DNA of 64,000 bases from contig NZ_JAKLTR010000008.1 of NCBI RefSeq assembly GCF_022012415.1, positions 1-64,000 on the forward strand, in the 5' to 3' direction. Under the pieces are notes generated by a model. The model was not told where the DNA came from. It saw only the letters and a program-made list of their open reading frames with translations, and ran no database searches. Source of the DNA: Terrimonas ginsenosidimutans. Its GTDB lineage: Bacteria; Bacteroidota; Bacteroidia; Chitinophagales; Chitinophagaceae. The number at the start of each line of letters is the position of its first letter. Positions within the stretch are counted from its first letter, which is position 1. A program made the position numbers and the translations under genes. Shown piece by piece: positions 1 to 7,687 of this stretch.

Positions 1-420
1 GTGGGCGACGACAGTCAAACGCAGCAATGCGGTTGCTGTCGTATGCCCATTTCTGGCCTGCGCGCGCGGCGAACGAATGGATAGTAGCGCGCGAAGGGTA
101 TATTAGCCCCCCGAACGTCAGAGCTCCCAGGACTTACCAAACCTTTTGCGGGATATCAACCCAATGTCGTTTAGTTTAGTAGCCCCGGCGTACCTCAATA
201 CACGTCAGCTTACGGTTTACCCGGTGTATAAGTAACGCGGCGGAAGCAGCGATACGCCGCGGACGCAGCGAAAACAGCTATAGAACGTCTTGTATTGTCG
301 CCGCGTCCACCGAGTTCCTTCGGGACTGCTAAACTAAAGGACATTGGATATCAACCTCTGAAACTTTTAGACTTGTAAACCTTTCAACCTTCGACATCCC
401 TCCCCCTACTTTTACTCCTG
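1..420. other. Gene-free, hairpin-rich block
   Basis: No open reading frame here looks like a protein. The block is unusually rich in inverted repeats. Positions 2-49 fold on themselves around a GCAA loop (arms roughly 8-23 and 28-42, extended by tgggc/gccca). Positions 161-182 and 326-347 are 22-nt inverted copies with two mismatches, and a direct copy of GGATATCAAC sits at 151-160 and 346-355. Short GC-rich arms such as GCGGCG/CGCCGC near 237-260 lie between them. Positions 357-390 carry the aaacttt-type words seen in other gaps of this window. It may be part of a dispersed repeat or a structured RNA; function unknown. Confidence 0.5.
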
Positions 421-450
421 GCCCCCTTCGCGCTTCCCGGGCATTCGCGA

Positions 451-482
451 AAATAAAAAAGCCTTGCACCGAAGTACAAGGC
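451..482 (-). terminator. Intrinsic terminator after the FKBP gene
   Basis: Read on the minus strand, a 9-bp stem GCCTTGTAC/GTGCAAGGC (one G-U pair) closes on a UUCG tetraloop and is followed by TTTTTTATTTT. This is a textbook rho-independent terminator, placed about 90 bp after the stop codon of the FKBP lipoprotein gene. Confidence 0.85.
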
Positions 483-572
483 CGTTATGCAGGCGGTATT
501 GGTTGACAGATTTGAAATGCCCGGCTAAAATAGGACAATAGATTAGAATAATCTTAAAATACCTGAAAAGCT

Positions 573-1049
573 TTATTGTACATCAAGCAGGTCAATTTCA
601 AAAATAATGATCGAGTTGGCAGGAATTGAGCCGCTTGCGCGGTTTCCGTACCCAAGGCTTGGGGGAATATACAATACGATACGACCACCGGCTTTAATAG
701 TAGGCAACACGCTTCTCCATCCACTGATCAATTCACCGAGACCGAAGGCGACAGGGTTGACAGCCTGGTCGAATACACTGCCATTCGTCAGATACCCTTT
801 ATATTTAATTAATATATTAGAACAGGGAGTTGGATTTTTACCGGTACCGGCAACTTCCACAGTGTAAAATACCCCACTACAATGCCTTTCAGCAGTGATC
901 CCTTTGGAAGTAATGTGACTTTGTACTGCAGCGATCTCGCTTTCCGGCGCAACAATGCCACAAACATCATATTTACATTCGTTATCATCTTTACTACAAC
1001 CGGCGAATAACAGTGAAAACACAAGAACCAGAGCCAAAATTTTCCTCAT
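573..1049 (-). CDS. FKBP-type peptidyl-prolyl isomerase lipoprotein
   Basis: The 158-aa product begins with a lipoprotein signal peptide whose lipobox LLFAGC places the lipidated cysteine at residue 18, so it is probably anchored in the outer membrane or periplasm. Residues about 60-157 form an FKBP domain, visible in IKYKGYLTNGSVFDQ, in ISGWRSVLPTIKAGG, and in YIPPSLGYG followed by IPANSIIIFEIDLLDV near the C-terminus. FKBP proteins catalyse cis-trans isomerisation of X-Pro bonds and help exported proteins fold. The gene is monocistronic, with a TATATTTG -7 box 17 bp upstream of the start and its own terminator. The family call is firm; the client proteins are unknown. Confidence 0.9.
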   Translation of the reverse strand: MRKILALVLVFSLLFAGCSKDDNECKYDVCGIVAPESEIAAVQSHITSKGITAERHCSGVFYTVEVAGTGKNPTPCSNILIKYKGYLTNGSVFDQAVNPVAFGLGELISGWRSVLPTIKAGGRIVLYIPPSLGYGNRASGSIPANSIIIFEIDLLDVQ

Positions 1050-1065
1050 ATCTGATAGATTAGCG

Positions 1066-1073
1066 CAAATATA
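1066..1073 (-). promoter_or_regulatory. -7 box (TATATTTG) of the FKBP gene
   Basis: On the minus strand the octamer matches the Bacteroidota -7 consensus TAnnTTTG at all six fixed positions and lies 17 bp before the FKBP start codon. No clear -33 TTG was seen. Confidence 0.55.
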
Positions 1074-1129
1074 TAGGTACTTACGATATAAAGACCACTC
1101 AGGCGAATAAATGCTGCGCTGGAATTAAA

Positions 1130-1444
1130 TTAATTCGCATCTTTCTTCCCTTTCAGTTCGTGATATCGCTGTTCATTAAGATCCCACTTATGTTTTGCGG
1201 AAAATACCGTGGTAAAGATCACAATGCCGATCGCTGCGATCAGCAAAACAACGATGAGGGAGGAGTTGGAACGGATCTCCATATCTGCCCGCTTGTACCA
1301 GCCGGAAAAGAAATTAACGAAGATCGCAACCACCAGTACTACGGCCATCGGTAAACCGACAGATAGCTGGCGGATGAGTTTCTTCTTCCGTAAACGGTCA
1401 ACTTCCCAGGATGCAATAAATTTCTTTTCGTCTTCTGTCAGCAT
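1130..1444 (-). CDS. Small membrane protein with two TM segments
   Basis: This 104-aa protein has a charged N-terminus (about residues 1-27), a hydrophobic segment at about 30-48 (LPMAVVLVVAIFVNFFSGW), a short polar loop, a second hydrophobic segment at about 62-80 and a charged tail ending HELKGKKDAN. This predicts a two-span inner-membrane hairpin. No named domain was recognised. It is transcribed divergently from the HU-domain gene across a 65-bp gap. A TAATTTTG -7 box ends about 8 bp before the ATG, so the transcript would have almost no leader. The coding call is reasonable; function unknown. Confidence 0.7.
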   Translation of the reverse strand: MLTEDEKKFIASWEVDRLRKKKLIRQLSVGLPMAVVLVVAIFVNFFSGWYKRADMEIRSNSSLIVVLLIAAIGIVIFTTVFSAKHKWDLNEQRYHELKGKKDAN

Positions 1445-1451
1445 AATAGGT

Positions 1452-1459
1452 CAAAATTA
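1452..1459 (-). promoter_or_regulatory. -7 box (TAATTTTG) of the two-TM protein gene
   Basis: It matches TAnnTTTG at every fixed position on the minus strand. Its distance to the ATG at 1444 is so short that the mRNA would be leaderless or nearly so. Confidence 0.45.
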
Positions 1460-1509
1460 TAACTTATGGCATTTCAATGCTTGGAACAGCCATTTGAATT
1501 ATATATATT

Positions 1510-2457
1510 GTGCAGATAAATCCAAAGGCTGTGAAAATAACATCCTTATTATCCCAATACCTGTACACACATCATCGGCTCGATTTGCCGGGTATTGGCA
1601 CCTTCTTATTAGATCCTTCCGCCATACAGGCGCTTGAGAATGTCAAGCAGCGTGCTGCTGTACTTGAAGGTATCAGTTTTCAGAACAATCCGTCGATCAA
1701 AGAATCGCCTGAACTTGTCGCTTACATCTCTGCCCAAACCGGAAAGATGAAGCCGCTTGCCGCATCCGATCTTGAATCGTTCATCGAAATTGCGCAGCAA
1801 TTCCTTAATATCGGGAAGCCGTACACGCTCGACGGGATCGGAACACTGGTCAAAACCAATCTCAAAGATTTTGAATTTATTCCTATCGCGATCTCGGCAG
1901 AGAAGGTGAAGGAACAACTCGCAACTCCCAAAGAAATAGCGGCCAAAGCTTCCGCAATACGCGAAGAAGCACAGGCATCTGCTGCACCCGCTCCTCAATA
2001 CGAATCATTTCTCACCGATGCTCCGGCAAAAAAAGGCTGGAAAAAACCGGCGATAGCGTTGGCTCTCATTGCAGGTCTTGGTCTGACGATCTGGGGAGGC
2101 TATGCTATCTCTAAAAATATGGCTGCTGAAAAAGCTTCTACTTCCGTTGTACAGGAGGAACCTGCACCACAGGTTGACTCTTCCGCTTTGCTCGCTGTGA
2201 CACCCGATACGCTTGCAAACGAAACGCCTGTGATCGCGGACAACTATAAGTATGTACTGGAAGAAGCGCCAAAACAACGGATCATCAAACGTTATAACCA
2301 GCTTCGCACAAACCTCTGGGATGTCAAACTGGAAACAACAGATTCTGTCCGCTTCAAATTATACCTGATATTACCGGCACATAATGATACTACCCGTGTG
2401 CTTGACTCGCTGACCGCAATGACGGGCAGAAGAGTGTATATTGAGCATCAAAACTAA
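1510..2457 (+). CDS. CCDC81-type HU-domain membrane protein
   Basis: This 315-aa protein starts with GTG. Residues about 1-60 (LSQYLYTHHRLDLPGIGTF) and about 65-130 (a second IGKPYTLDGIGTLVK-type unit) match the paired prokaryotic HU-CCDC81 domains of Bacteroidota. An Ala/Pro-rich linker, one transmembrane helix at about 177-200 (PAIALALIAGLGLTIWGGYA) and a periplasmic tail of about 115 residues follow. Family members usually end in a peptidoglycan-binding SPOR domain; this tail, ending TGRRVYIEHQN, is not clearly a SPOR. The domain layout would link something inside the cell (possibly DNA) to the envelope. The stop overlaps the start of the cupin gene (TAATG), so the two genes are probably translationally coupled. 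Confidence 0.8.
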   Translation: MQINPKAVKITSLLSQYLYTHHRLDLPGIGTFLLDPSAIQALENVKQRAAVLEGISFQNNPSIKESPELVAYISAQTGKMKPLAASDLESFIEIAQQFLNIGKPYTLDGIGTLVKTNLKDFEFIPIAISAEKVKEQLATPKEIAAKASAIREEAQASAAPAPQYESFLTDAPAKKGWKKPAIALALIAGLGLTIWGGYAISKNMAAEKASTSVVQEEPAPQVDSSALLAVTPDTLANETPVIADNYKYVLEEAPKQRIIKRYNQLRTNLWDVKLETTDSVRFKLYLILPAHNDTTRVLDSLTAMTGRRVYIEHQN

Positions 2458-2966
2458 TGGCCAATCAAGCTGTAGAAACCTGGATCAAACACCTGCAACT
2501 GAACCGCCACGTAGAAGGCGGTTGGTATAGCGAAGTGTACCGTTCTGCATTGACGATCCCGGGTCAAGCGCTGTCACCTGTATTCCCCGGTGACAGATCA
2601 GCCTGCACGCATATATACTTCCTGCTGGAAAAAGAAAACTTCTCCGCATTCCACCGCATCAGATCCGATGAGATCTGGCACTTCTATCATGGAGATGCCA
2701 TCATCGTATATGAGATTGACGGAGCCGGAAGTCTGACGGAACATCTTCTCGGAAATGATCCCTCTAAAGGACATTCGCTTTGCTGCGTCATCAAAGCCGG
2801 TAACTGGTTTGCATCAAGAGTTGCAGACGGCGGAGAATACGGGCTTGCCGGATGCACCGTTGCACCCGGATTTGACTTCAATGACTTTGAACTGGCGTTC
2901 AAAGAACAACTTTCAAAAGAATATCCTGAACAGAAGGAACTGATCAATTCGATGTGCCGCCAGTGA
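2457..2966 (+). CDS. Cupin-fold protein, DUF985 family
   Basis: The 169-aa protein opens with a typical DUF985 signature, WIKHLQLNRHVEGGWYSEVYR, then FLLEKENFSAFHRIRSDEIWHFYHG at about 60-84, which supplies the His and Glu residues of the cupin barrel, and GCTVAPGFDFNDFEL near the C-terminus. DUF985 proteins are small single-domain cupins with no settled reaction; sugar or nucleotide-sugar epimerase-like chemistry has been suggested for relatives. There is no signal peptide, so it is cytoplasmic. It shares one base with the upstream HU-domain gene stop, which implies coupled expression. The fold is clear; the substrate is unknown. Confidence 0.85.
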   Translation: MANQAVETWIKHLQLNRHVEGGWYSEVYRSALTIPGQALSPVFPGDRSACTHIYFLLEKENFSAFHRIRSDEIWHFYHGDAIIVYEIDGAGSLTEHLLGNDPSKGHSLCCVIKAGNWFASRVADGGEYGLAGCTVAPGFDFNDFELAFKEQLSKEYPEQKELINSMCRQ

Positions 2967-3079
2967 TCCTGCTCAATGCAACCTTGACCATCCATTCTTT
3001 TTCTCATTCAATGTGGCAATAATTGATATTTACTTTCGGAGATAAGGAACCACCCGTTGTCTGATCAACTTACGCCAGC

Positions 3080-5623
3080 TCACAATCCTGCCATTGCAGG
3101 ATCGGTCTTACTCACCTTCCCCGTTTCAACGTGACCTGCATATCGCTGAATAAAATCAGGTTCGCCTTCCATGGACAGCGTGAGATCATACCAGCCAAAA
3201 CTGCGTGTAAGATTGATCAGCACTTCTTTTTTCCCCGTATTCAATGAGATCTTTCGTGGCGCTGATCTGTAAGCATTATCGCGGATCACCAGGTTGACGG
3301 GCTTACCAGTCTGCAATGATTCAAGTTGAAGTATTACATTCCCTGAAAAGGTATTTCCGGAGTTGAGTTTTTCATAAACAAGCCTCGCTTTGATAGCATG
3401 ATGTTTTGCACTTCCAGCAAACTCGCGGAAGAAACCGTTTGGCCCATGAACCTTCAGATGATAACGGTCACTCTCAAATTTATCCAATGGCCAGATATCC
3501 GCTAATTGATCACCAGCAGCTACGGTGAAGTTCCAGTTGCGTCCTTTCTCCAGCGTATTGGCCTGTTTATCGCCATACCTGCCAGCCGCATACACGGTGA
3601 ACGGGCTTCCGGATGCAGCTTCTTTGAACATTTTTTTTGCCGCAGAAAATTCAATCCTGAAACCTTTTTTATCATCGGTCAGATGGCCATCAACATATAA
3701 TTCATAGGGAATTGGACAGGCAGGCCGGACACCTTTCTCCTGCTTCGGCATGATGGATGACTGGCTACGCTGATTGACGGCTTTCTTTTCAGCATCCGTT
3801 AAAACTTTATATCCAAACGGGTCTTTAGTGAACTGTGCCTTATGTATGGATTGAATAACCCCTTCCTGTTTCAGGAACGCGGGCAGCTTGATCTTTTCCC
3901 CGTTATACGGTTGAAACACGGAACTCAGGTCTCCGCAAACCGTTCTTCGCCATGCACTGATATTTGTTTCCTTTACTTCCTTACCTTTTTTGTGTGTAAA
4001 AATATTCTCCAGCAATTGCACGATCGATGTATGATCAAACACTTCCGAACACACGGCGCCTCCCCTGCTCCACGGCGAAGCGATCACCAGTGGCACGCGA
4101 TATCCCAGTCCGATAGCACTGGCCCTGGCCTGCTCCGGTTTGCGTCCGGCCTGATCCTGCGCAAGCGTGACCTGTTCAACCGAAACATCGATTCCTTCAG
4201 AAGCCATCCCCGAGCCCGGCACCGCCGGATCATGCGGGACGAATGGCGGCACGTGATCGAAGTATCCATCATTCTCGTCGTAACACAGGACAAAGATGGT
4301 CTTCTTCCACACTTCAGGATTCTTTGTCAGAATATCCATTACCTCTGAAACATACCAGGCACCATACCACGGTGCACCAGGATGATCAGAGAAATTCTCC
4401 GGAGCCACCACCCAGGATACAGCAGGCAATTTCCCCTTTCCAACATCTTTTCTGAACTGATCCAGCACATCTCCTTTCGGCATTCTCACTTCACGTGCCA
4501 CGCCGTTATCATCATAACGCAATGTTTCCAGCTCGCGGTAATGCGGGTCATTCACATTTGTTGTAAAGGCTTTCAGATGAAGATTCTTGTCATGATCAGA
4601 CAGCTTTGCAAATGTTTCATCATTATACAACTCCTTTTCTTTCTTTGCCATTTCCAGCCAGTCATGCTTGCGGGCAAGCTCCCGCTTCGCCCGTTCCAAC
4701 GCATCACCTTCCAGTTTACCTTCCTGCAATTGTTTTTCGAGCATTACAATTTGCGCAGGCAATTCGTCAATACTTTTTATCACAAAAGCACGGCGGGTCT
4801 TGGAAAAGCGGACCCTGTACTGAGAGAACCATTCAATGGGATTATCTGTAAAATTTGAAAGCCAGGAATCTTCTTCACCTTCCAACCCTGTTGAAAGGCT
4901 TATTTCGTTCTGATATATTTTCCAGGAGATCCCATTCTCTTCCAGACGTTCAGGAAAGGTTTTCCAGCTCACTTCCTTATGATAGTCGAGATCTTCGTTT
5001 CGCACATTTGCATGCACATCACCACTATCTTTTTCACGGAGTGAACCGGTCCATAGATATAAACGGTTTGGTGTAGTTCCGGTCAATGAAGAACAGAAGT
5101 TTTGATCACAGACTGTAAATGCATCAGCCAGTGCATAATAAAAAGGAATGTCTTCGCGGTTATAATATCCCAATGTAAGAGGAGCACTGGCATATGCCTT
5201 ATTTCCGTGAGGTTTCGCAATGATCCACTTGTCGTATTTACCGTTATTGCGCGCATCTACCTGGTTGGTCCAGGAATGCGGGAGGGAGCCGATCCAGGTC
5301 GACTTTGTATTTTTTATATCGAGCCGGAAAGGAACAAAGGCTTCGCCTGCGGCATTCTTCTGCAACCATACAAGATCACCGTCAGGAAGATCAATAGCAC
5401 GCGGATCATTGAACCCGCGTACACCCTGCAATGCACCGTAGCAATGATCAAAAGACCGGTTTTCCTGCATGAGGATCACAACGTGTTCTGCATCGAGATA
5501 CGTTGTGCCCGTTACAGGGTCAATGGCAAATGCTTTCTGAATTGACTCAGGTATGGCATAAGCGAATCCCATTCCACCTGCAAGTGTTGTAGCTTTTTTG
5601 ATAAAGTCTCTTCTTGAATCCAT
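3080..5623 (-). CDS. plcN: Phosphocholine-specific phospholipase C, Tat-exported
   Basis: The 847-aa protein starts with a twin-arginine signal (SRRDFIKK, then a hydrophobic stretch), so it is exported folded. The phosphoesterase domain begins at about residue 48 with VILMQENRSFDHCYG, the metal and phospho-threonine-type site of the acid phosphatase/PLC superfamily, and runs through PAVSWVVAPENFSDHPGAP and FVLCYDENDGYFDHVPPF. Two C-terminal DUF756 repeats occupy about 640-830. Length and order match the non-haemolytic or phosphocholine-preferring PLC family (TIGR03396), which cleaves phosphatidylcholine or sphingomyelin to release phosphocholine. It stands alone and is convergent with the cupin gene. 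The gene symbol is by family resemblance only; N and H types cannot be told apart here. Confidence 0.88.
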   Translation of the reverse strand: MDSRRDFIKKATTLAGGMGFAYAIPESIQKAFAIDPVTGTTYLDAEHVVILMQENRSFDHCYGALQGVRGFNDPRAIDLPDGDLVWLQKNAAGEAFVPFRLDIKNTKSTWIGSLPHSWTNQVDARNNGKYDKWIIAKPHGNKAYASAPLTLGYYNREDIPFYYALADAFTVCDQNFCSSLTGTTPNRLYLWTGSLREKDSGDVHANVRNEDLDYHKEVSWKTFPERLEENGISWKIYQNEISLSTGLEGEEDSWLSNFTDNPIEWFSQYRVRFSKTRRAFVIKSIDELPAQIVMLEKQLQEGKLEGDALERAKRELARKHDWLEMAKKEKELYNDETFAKLSDHDKNLHLKAFTTNVNDPHYRELETLRYDDNGVAREVRMPKGDVLDQFRKDVGKGKLPAVSWVVAPENFSDHPGAPWYGAWYVSEVMDILTKNPEVWKKTIFVLCYDENDGYFDHVPPFVPHDPAVPGSGMASEGIDVSVEQVTLAQDQAGRKPEQARASAIGLGYRVPLVIASPWSRGGAVCSEVFDHTSIVQLLENIFTHKKGKEVKETNISAWRRTVCGDLSSVFQPYNGEKIKLPAFLKQEGVIQSIHKAQFTKDPFGYKVLTDAEKKAVNQRSQSSIMPKQEKGVRPACPIPYELYVDGHLTDDKKGFRIEFSAAKKMFKEAASGSPFTVYAAGRYGDKQANTLEKGRNWNFTVAAGDQLADIWPLDKFESDRYHLKVHGPNGFFREFAGSAKHHAIKARLVYEKLNSGNTFSGNVILQLESLQTGKPVNLVIRDNAYRSAPRKISLNTGKKEVLINLTRSFGWYDLTLSMEGEPDFIQRYAGHVETGKVSKTDPAMAGL

Positions 5624-5915
5624 AATGGGGCGTGTTGTGATGACTGCAAACTACGTTAATTCAGGAAAGGGGAAGTTAATTATTCATTATGAATATCGCT
5701 GACCGCGGGACTTGCACGCTGCCTATCTGAAGATTGCTCAGCGGGCAGGATCGTGGTCTGTTACGGAAGCGGGCAGTTTTCCCGATGTTAACGTCGAGGA
5801 CAATGCTGATGGCTTGCGCACACTTCCTCTTTCTTTTGGCGATCACGCCGGGACTATTCTATCAAATCCAGGGCTGCCCTATCCGGCATTCTGGAAAGTT
5901 TAACACTGACAAATC
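5624..5915. other. Intergenic region without a recognisable gene
   Basis: Between the phospholipase C start and the globin-operon operator lie about 290 bp. Two overlapping short frames (about 60 codons each, near 5712-5922) have no recognisable domain and read like chance openings. The region must hold the phospholipase promoter. CAAACTAC at about 5648 is a near but imperfect minus-strand -7 box. Confidence 0.4.
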
Positions 5916-5942
5916 AATATAGTTAGGAATCCTAACTATATT
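5916..5942. promoter_or_regulatory. Perfect 13+1+13 palindrome, probable MarR operator
   Basis: Arms at 5916-5928 and 5930-5942 are exact inverted copies around a single A (core TAGTTAGGAATCCTAACTA). The size and symmetry fit a dimeric winged-helix regulator. The palindrome overlaps the -7 box TATATTTG (5937-5944), so occupancy would block RNA polymerase. The last gene of the operon it precedes encodes a MarR protein, which makes autoregulation the simplest reading. A partial half-site, AAATAGTTA, sits at about 5956-5964. Confidence 0.75.
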
Positions 5943-5944
5943 TG
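5937..5944 (+). promoter_or_regulatory. -7 box (TATATTTG) of the globin operon
   Basis: It matches TAnnTTTG fully and lies 38 bp before the DUF2024 start codon, embedded in the right arm of the palindrome. No convincing -33 element was seen. Confidence 0.65.
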
Positions 5945-5982
5945 CTTCAGCAATTAAATAGTTAACCAATAAAAATAGTTTT

Positions 5983-6246
5983 ATGAAAGTAGCGGTTTAT
6001 GACACATATGTTACACGTAAAGACGGAGGTCTTATGCACTTTGACATTCTTGTTCCTGATTCTCTCAGGGATGAGCAGGCAATTCATTCGTTTGGTAAAA
6101 CCTATCTCTCCCGGAAAGACCAGGACGGCCAACCGCTAACAACCAGCGAATGCCGTTTCTGCCATATCGAGGAAGCAAGTGAAGAAATTGTTCAGGATAT
6201 ACAACAACAGGGCTTTTCTATCATAGAAATGCAGGGATGTAATTAG
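5983..6246 (+). CDS. DUF2024 family protein
   Basis: The 87-aa product begins MKVAVYDTYVTRKDGGLMHF, the signature opening of DUF2024, and carries SECRFCHIEEASEEIV at about 55-70 and a terminal MQGCN. The spaced cysteines (about 58, 61 and 86) could bind metal or respond to redox state, but this is inference. It is a small cytoplasmic protein with no known activity. It is the first gene of an operon with an 84-aa protein, a truncated hemoglobin and a MarR regulator, which points to a role in nitrosative, oxidative or metal stress. Confidence 0.8.
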   Translation: MKVAVYDTYVTRKDGGLMHFDILVPDSLRDEQAIHSFGKTYLSRKDQDGQPLTTSECRFCHIEEASEEIVQDIQQQGFSIIEMQGCN

Positions 6247-6270
6247 TAATGAACCCCGTAATTTTGCAAT

Positions 6271-6525
6271 ATGAATACCGACACAAGAGAAACCATTCCG
6301 AATGGCGCCAGTTTTTTTACTCAATTGGAAACATTGTTCCAATCGAAACAGACGGCGGGATTACTATATGAAGATCATGGTGTAACACGTGCCAATGGAG
6401 TGATCTCGGCGTTGTACAAGGATGACGGCCGGGAGTGGCTCGAACTGGAAGGCGGATTAAAGATCGCCGTAGATACGATCTATGCGTTGAACGGAGTGTT
6501 CCGCTCAGACTACTCTGAATGCTGA
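6271..6525 (+). CDS. Small hypothetical protein in globin operon
   Basis: This 84-aa protein has no signal peptide or transmembrane segment. Its second half (GVISALYKDDGREWLELEG, then a DTIYALNGVF end) has the alternating pattern of a short beta barrel, and the phrase of the type ldtIyaLNG resembles Sm-like Rho-binding antiterminator (ROF) proteins. This resemblance is weak and unproven. It begins 24 bp after the DUF2024 gene and ends 3 bp before the hemoglobin gene, so it is very probably cotranscribed with both. Function unknown. Confidence 0.7.
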   Translation: MNTDTRETIPNGASFFTQLETLFQSKQTAGLLYEDHGVTRANGVISALYKDDGREWLELEGGLKIAVDTIYALNGVFRSDYSEC

Positions 6526-6528
6526 TCT

Positions 6529-6915
6529 ATGACTGAATCGAAACACGATATTGAGAGCAGGGAGGACATCGTCATCATGGTAAACACGTTCTACGAACGC
6601 GTCCGTCAGGATGAATTGATCGGCCCTGTATTTGAAAGCCGGATCAACGATAATTGGGCGCCGCATCTTGCAACAATGCACGATTTCTGGTATACCCTGC
6701 TATTTGGCAAAGAAGCGTATCGCGGTAATCCATTTGCAAAACATATCGGCTTACCCATCCAGGGAGAACACTTCCAGCAATGGCTCCGCTTATTCAATAC
6801 AACGCTTGACGAATTATTCGAAGGTAGTCGTAAAGAACTGGCAAAGAAAAAAGCTGCCAGTATAGCAGAGGTGTTTCAGGCCAAGCTCAACGGACGATTG
6901 ATCGGCGGTAAATAA
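6529..6915 (+). CDS. Group III truncated hemoglobin
   Basis: The 128-aa protein matches group III truncated globins such as Campylobacter Ctb. It has Tyr22 in the B10 position (FYERVRQ), His46 near E7, the proximal His72 in AKHIGLP, and Trp85 in the G8 position (HFQQWLRLF), followed by a short helical tail. Group III proteins bind O2 and NO with a polar distal pocket and are linked to nitrosative-stress and low-oxygen physiology. It sits 3 bp after the 84-aa gene and 13 bp before the MarR gene. NO or reactive-oxygen handling is the likely role of the operon. The globin call is firm; the physiological ligand is not known. Confidence 0.92.
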   Translation: MTESKHDIESREDIVIMVNTFYERVRQDELIGPVFESRINDNWAPHLATMHDFWYTLLFGKEAYRGNPFAKHIGLPIQGEHFQQWLRLFNTTLDELFEGSRKELAKKKAASIAEVFQAKLNGRLIGGK

Positions 6916-6928
6916 TCTGCCAGAAATA

Positions 6929-7555
6929 GTGATGAAAAAAATAACCTCTCCCTTCAATATAAACCTGCAGCATGAGTCTGTGGATTCTCAGATCATGGCC
7001 GCGCTTGAACGCCTGGGAGAATCACTGCGCATCCTCCTCTCAACCGAAGCGAGAGAACACGGGCTTAGCCCGATCCAGGCGCAGGTCATTATTTTTTTAC
7101 ATACACATTCTCCTGAAAAGAACACGCTCAGCTATCTCGCAAAAGAATTCAGCCTAACCAAGGCGACATTAAGTGATGTGATCAAAGTACTGGTGGAAAA
7201 AGATCTTGTACAAAGGAAAGAAAGCCCTTCAGATGCGAGATCCCAGACCCTCGCACTTACACCTGCCGGGAAAAAAATAGCCGTTAAATGCGGGCAGTTC
7301 GCTACTCCACTCCTTGCTCCTGTCGGCCAACTGAGTCAGCAGCAAAAACTCACGGTGAAGCATTCCCTCTTTACACTAATCCATTCCCTTTATCAGCAGG
7401 GCGTTATTACTATCCAACGTATGTGCTACACCTGTGTGCACTTCTCACCCGCCACACCTTCTCCATTTTGCAATCTGTTGAAGATTGATCTGACAGCGGA
7501 GAAGCTGAGGCTTGACTGCCCGGAGCATGAAGAGAAAAAGGAACAGAAAGTTTAA
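6929..7555 (+). CDS. MarR-family regulator with C-terminal four-Cys tail
   Basis: This is a 208-aa protein. Residues about 20-155 form a MarR winged helix, including the recognition region LAKEFSLTKATLSDVIKVL and the wing KESPSDARSQTLALT. MarR proteins are usually about 140-160 aa. The extra tail carries CYTC (Cys166, Cys169), Cys181 in FCNLL and Cys197 in DCPEH with His200 nearby, an arrangement suited to zinc or an iron-sulfur cluster, or to a thiol switch. It is the last gene of the globin operon. The palindrome at 5916-5942 is its probable operator, giving autoregulation by a redox or NO signal sensed through the tail. The DNA-binding fold is certain; the sensing role is inference. Confidence 0.9.
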   Translation: MMKKITSPFNINLQHESVDSQIMAALERLGESLRILLSTEAREHGLSPIQAQVIIFLHTHSPEKNTLSYLAKEFSLTKATLSDVIKVLVEKDLVQRKESPSDARSQTLALTPAGKKIAVKCGQFATPLLAPVGQLSQQQKLTVKHSLFTLIHSLYQQGVITIQRMCYTCVHFSPATPSPFCNLLKIDLTAEKLRLDCPEHEEKKEQKV

Positions 7556-7674
7556 AAGTTTAAGCGTTTGAAGGTTTAATAGTGTAAGGCTGAAGCATTA
7601 ACACCTGCTATACCTGTAAACTATTTAACCTCTGAAGGTTTTGAACCCTTAAACGCTTAAACTTTTAAACTTCC
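7546..7674. repeat. Long imperfect hairpin of AGTTTAA words between convergent genes
   Basis: The 32-nt arms at 7546-7577 and 7643-7674 are inverted copies matching at 28 of 32 positions, with a 65-nt loop. The left arm overlaps the MarR stop codon. It lies between the convergent MarR and AIM24 genes, so it may stop transcription from both sides, but the loop is long and no clean U-tract follows. A close relative, built from the same words, lies at 27161-27336. Confidence 0.7.
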
Positions 7675-7687
7675 ACACTTTCCCGTC

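Noticed and set aside
607..867. 86-codon plus-strand frame opposite the FKBP gene
   Set aside because: It is a shadow of the FKBP coding sequence, which has a signal peptide, domain motifs, promoter and terminator on the other strand.
5712..5922. Two overlapping short frames of about 60 codons before the globin operon
   Set aside because: Neither has a domain, promoter or ribosome-binding site, and they overlap in different frames, which is typical of chance openings.
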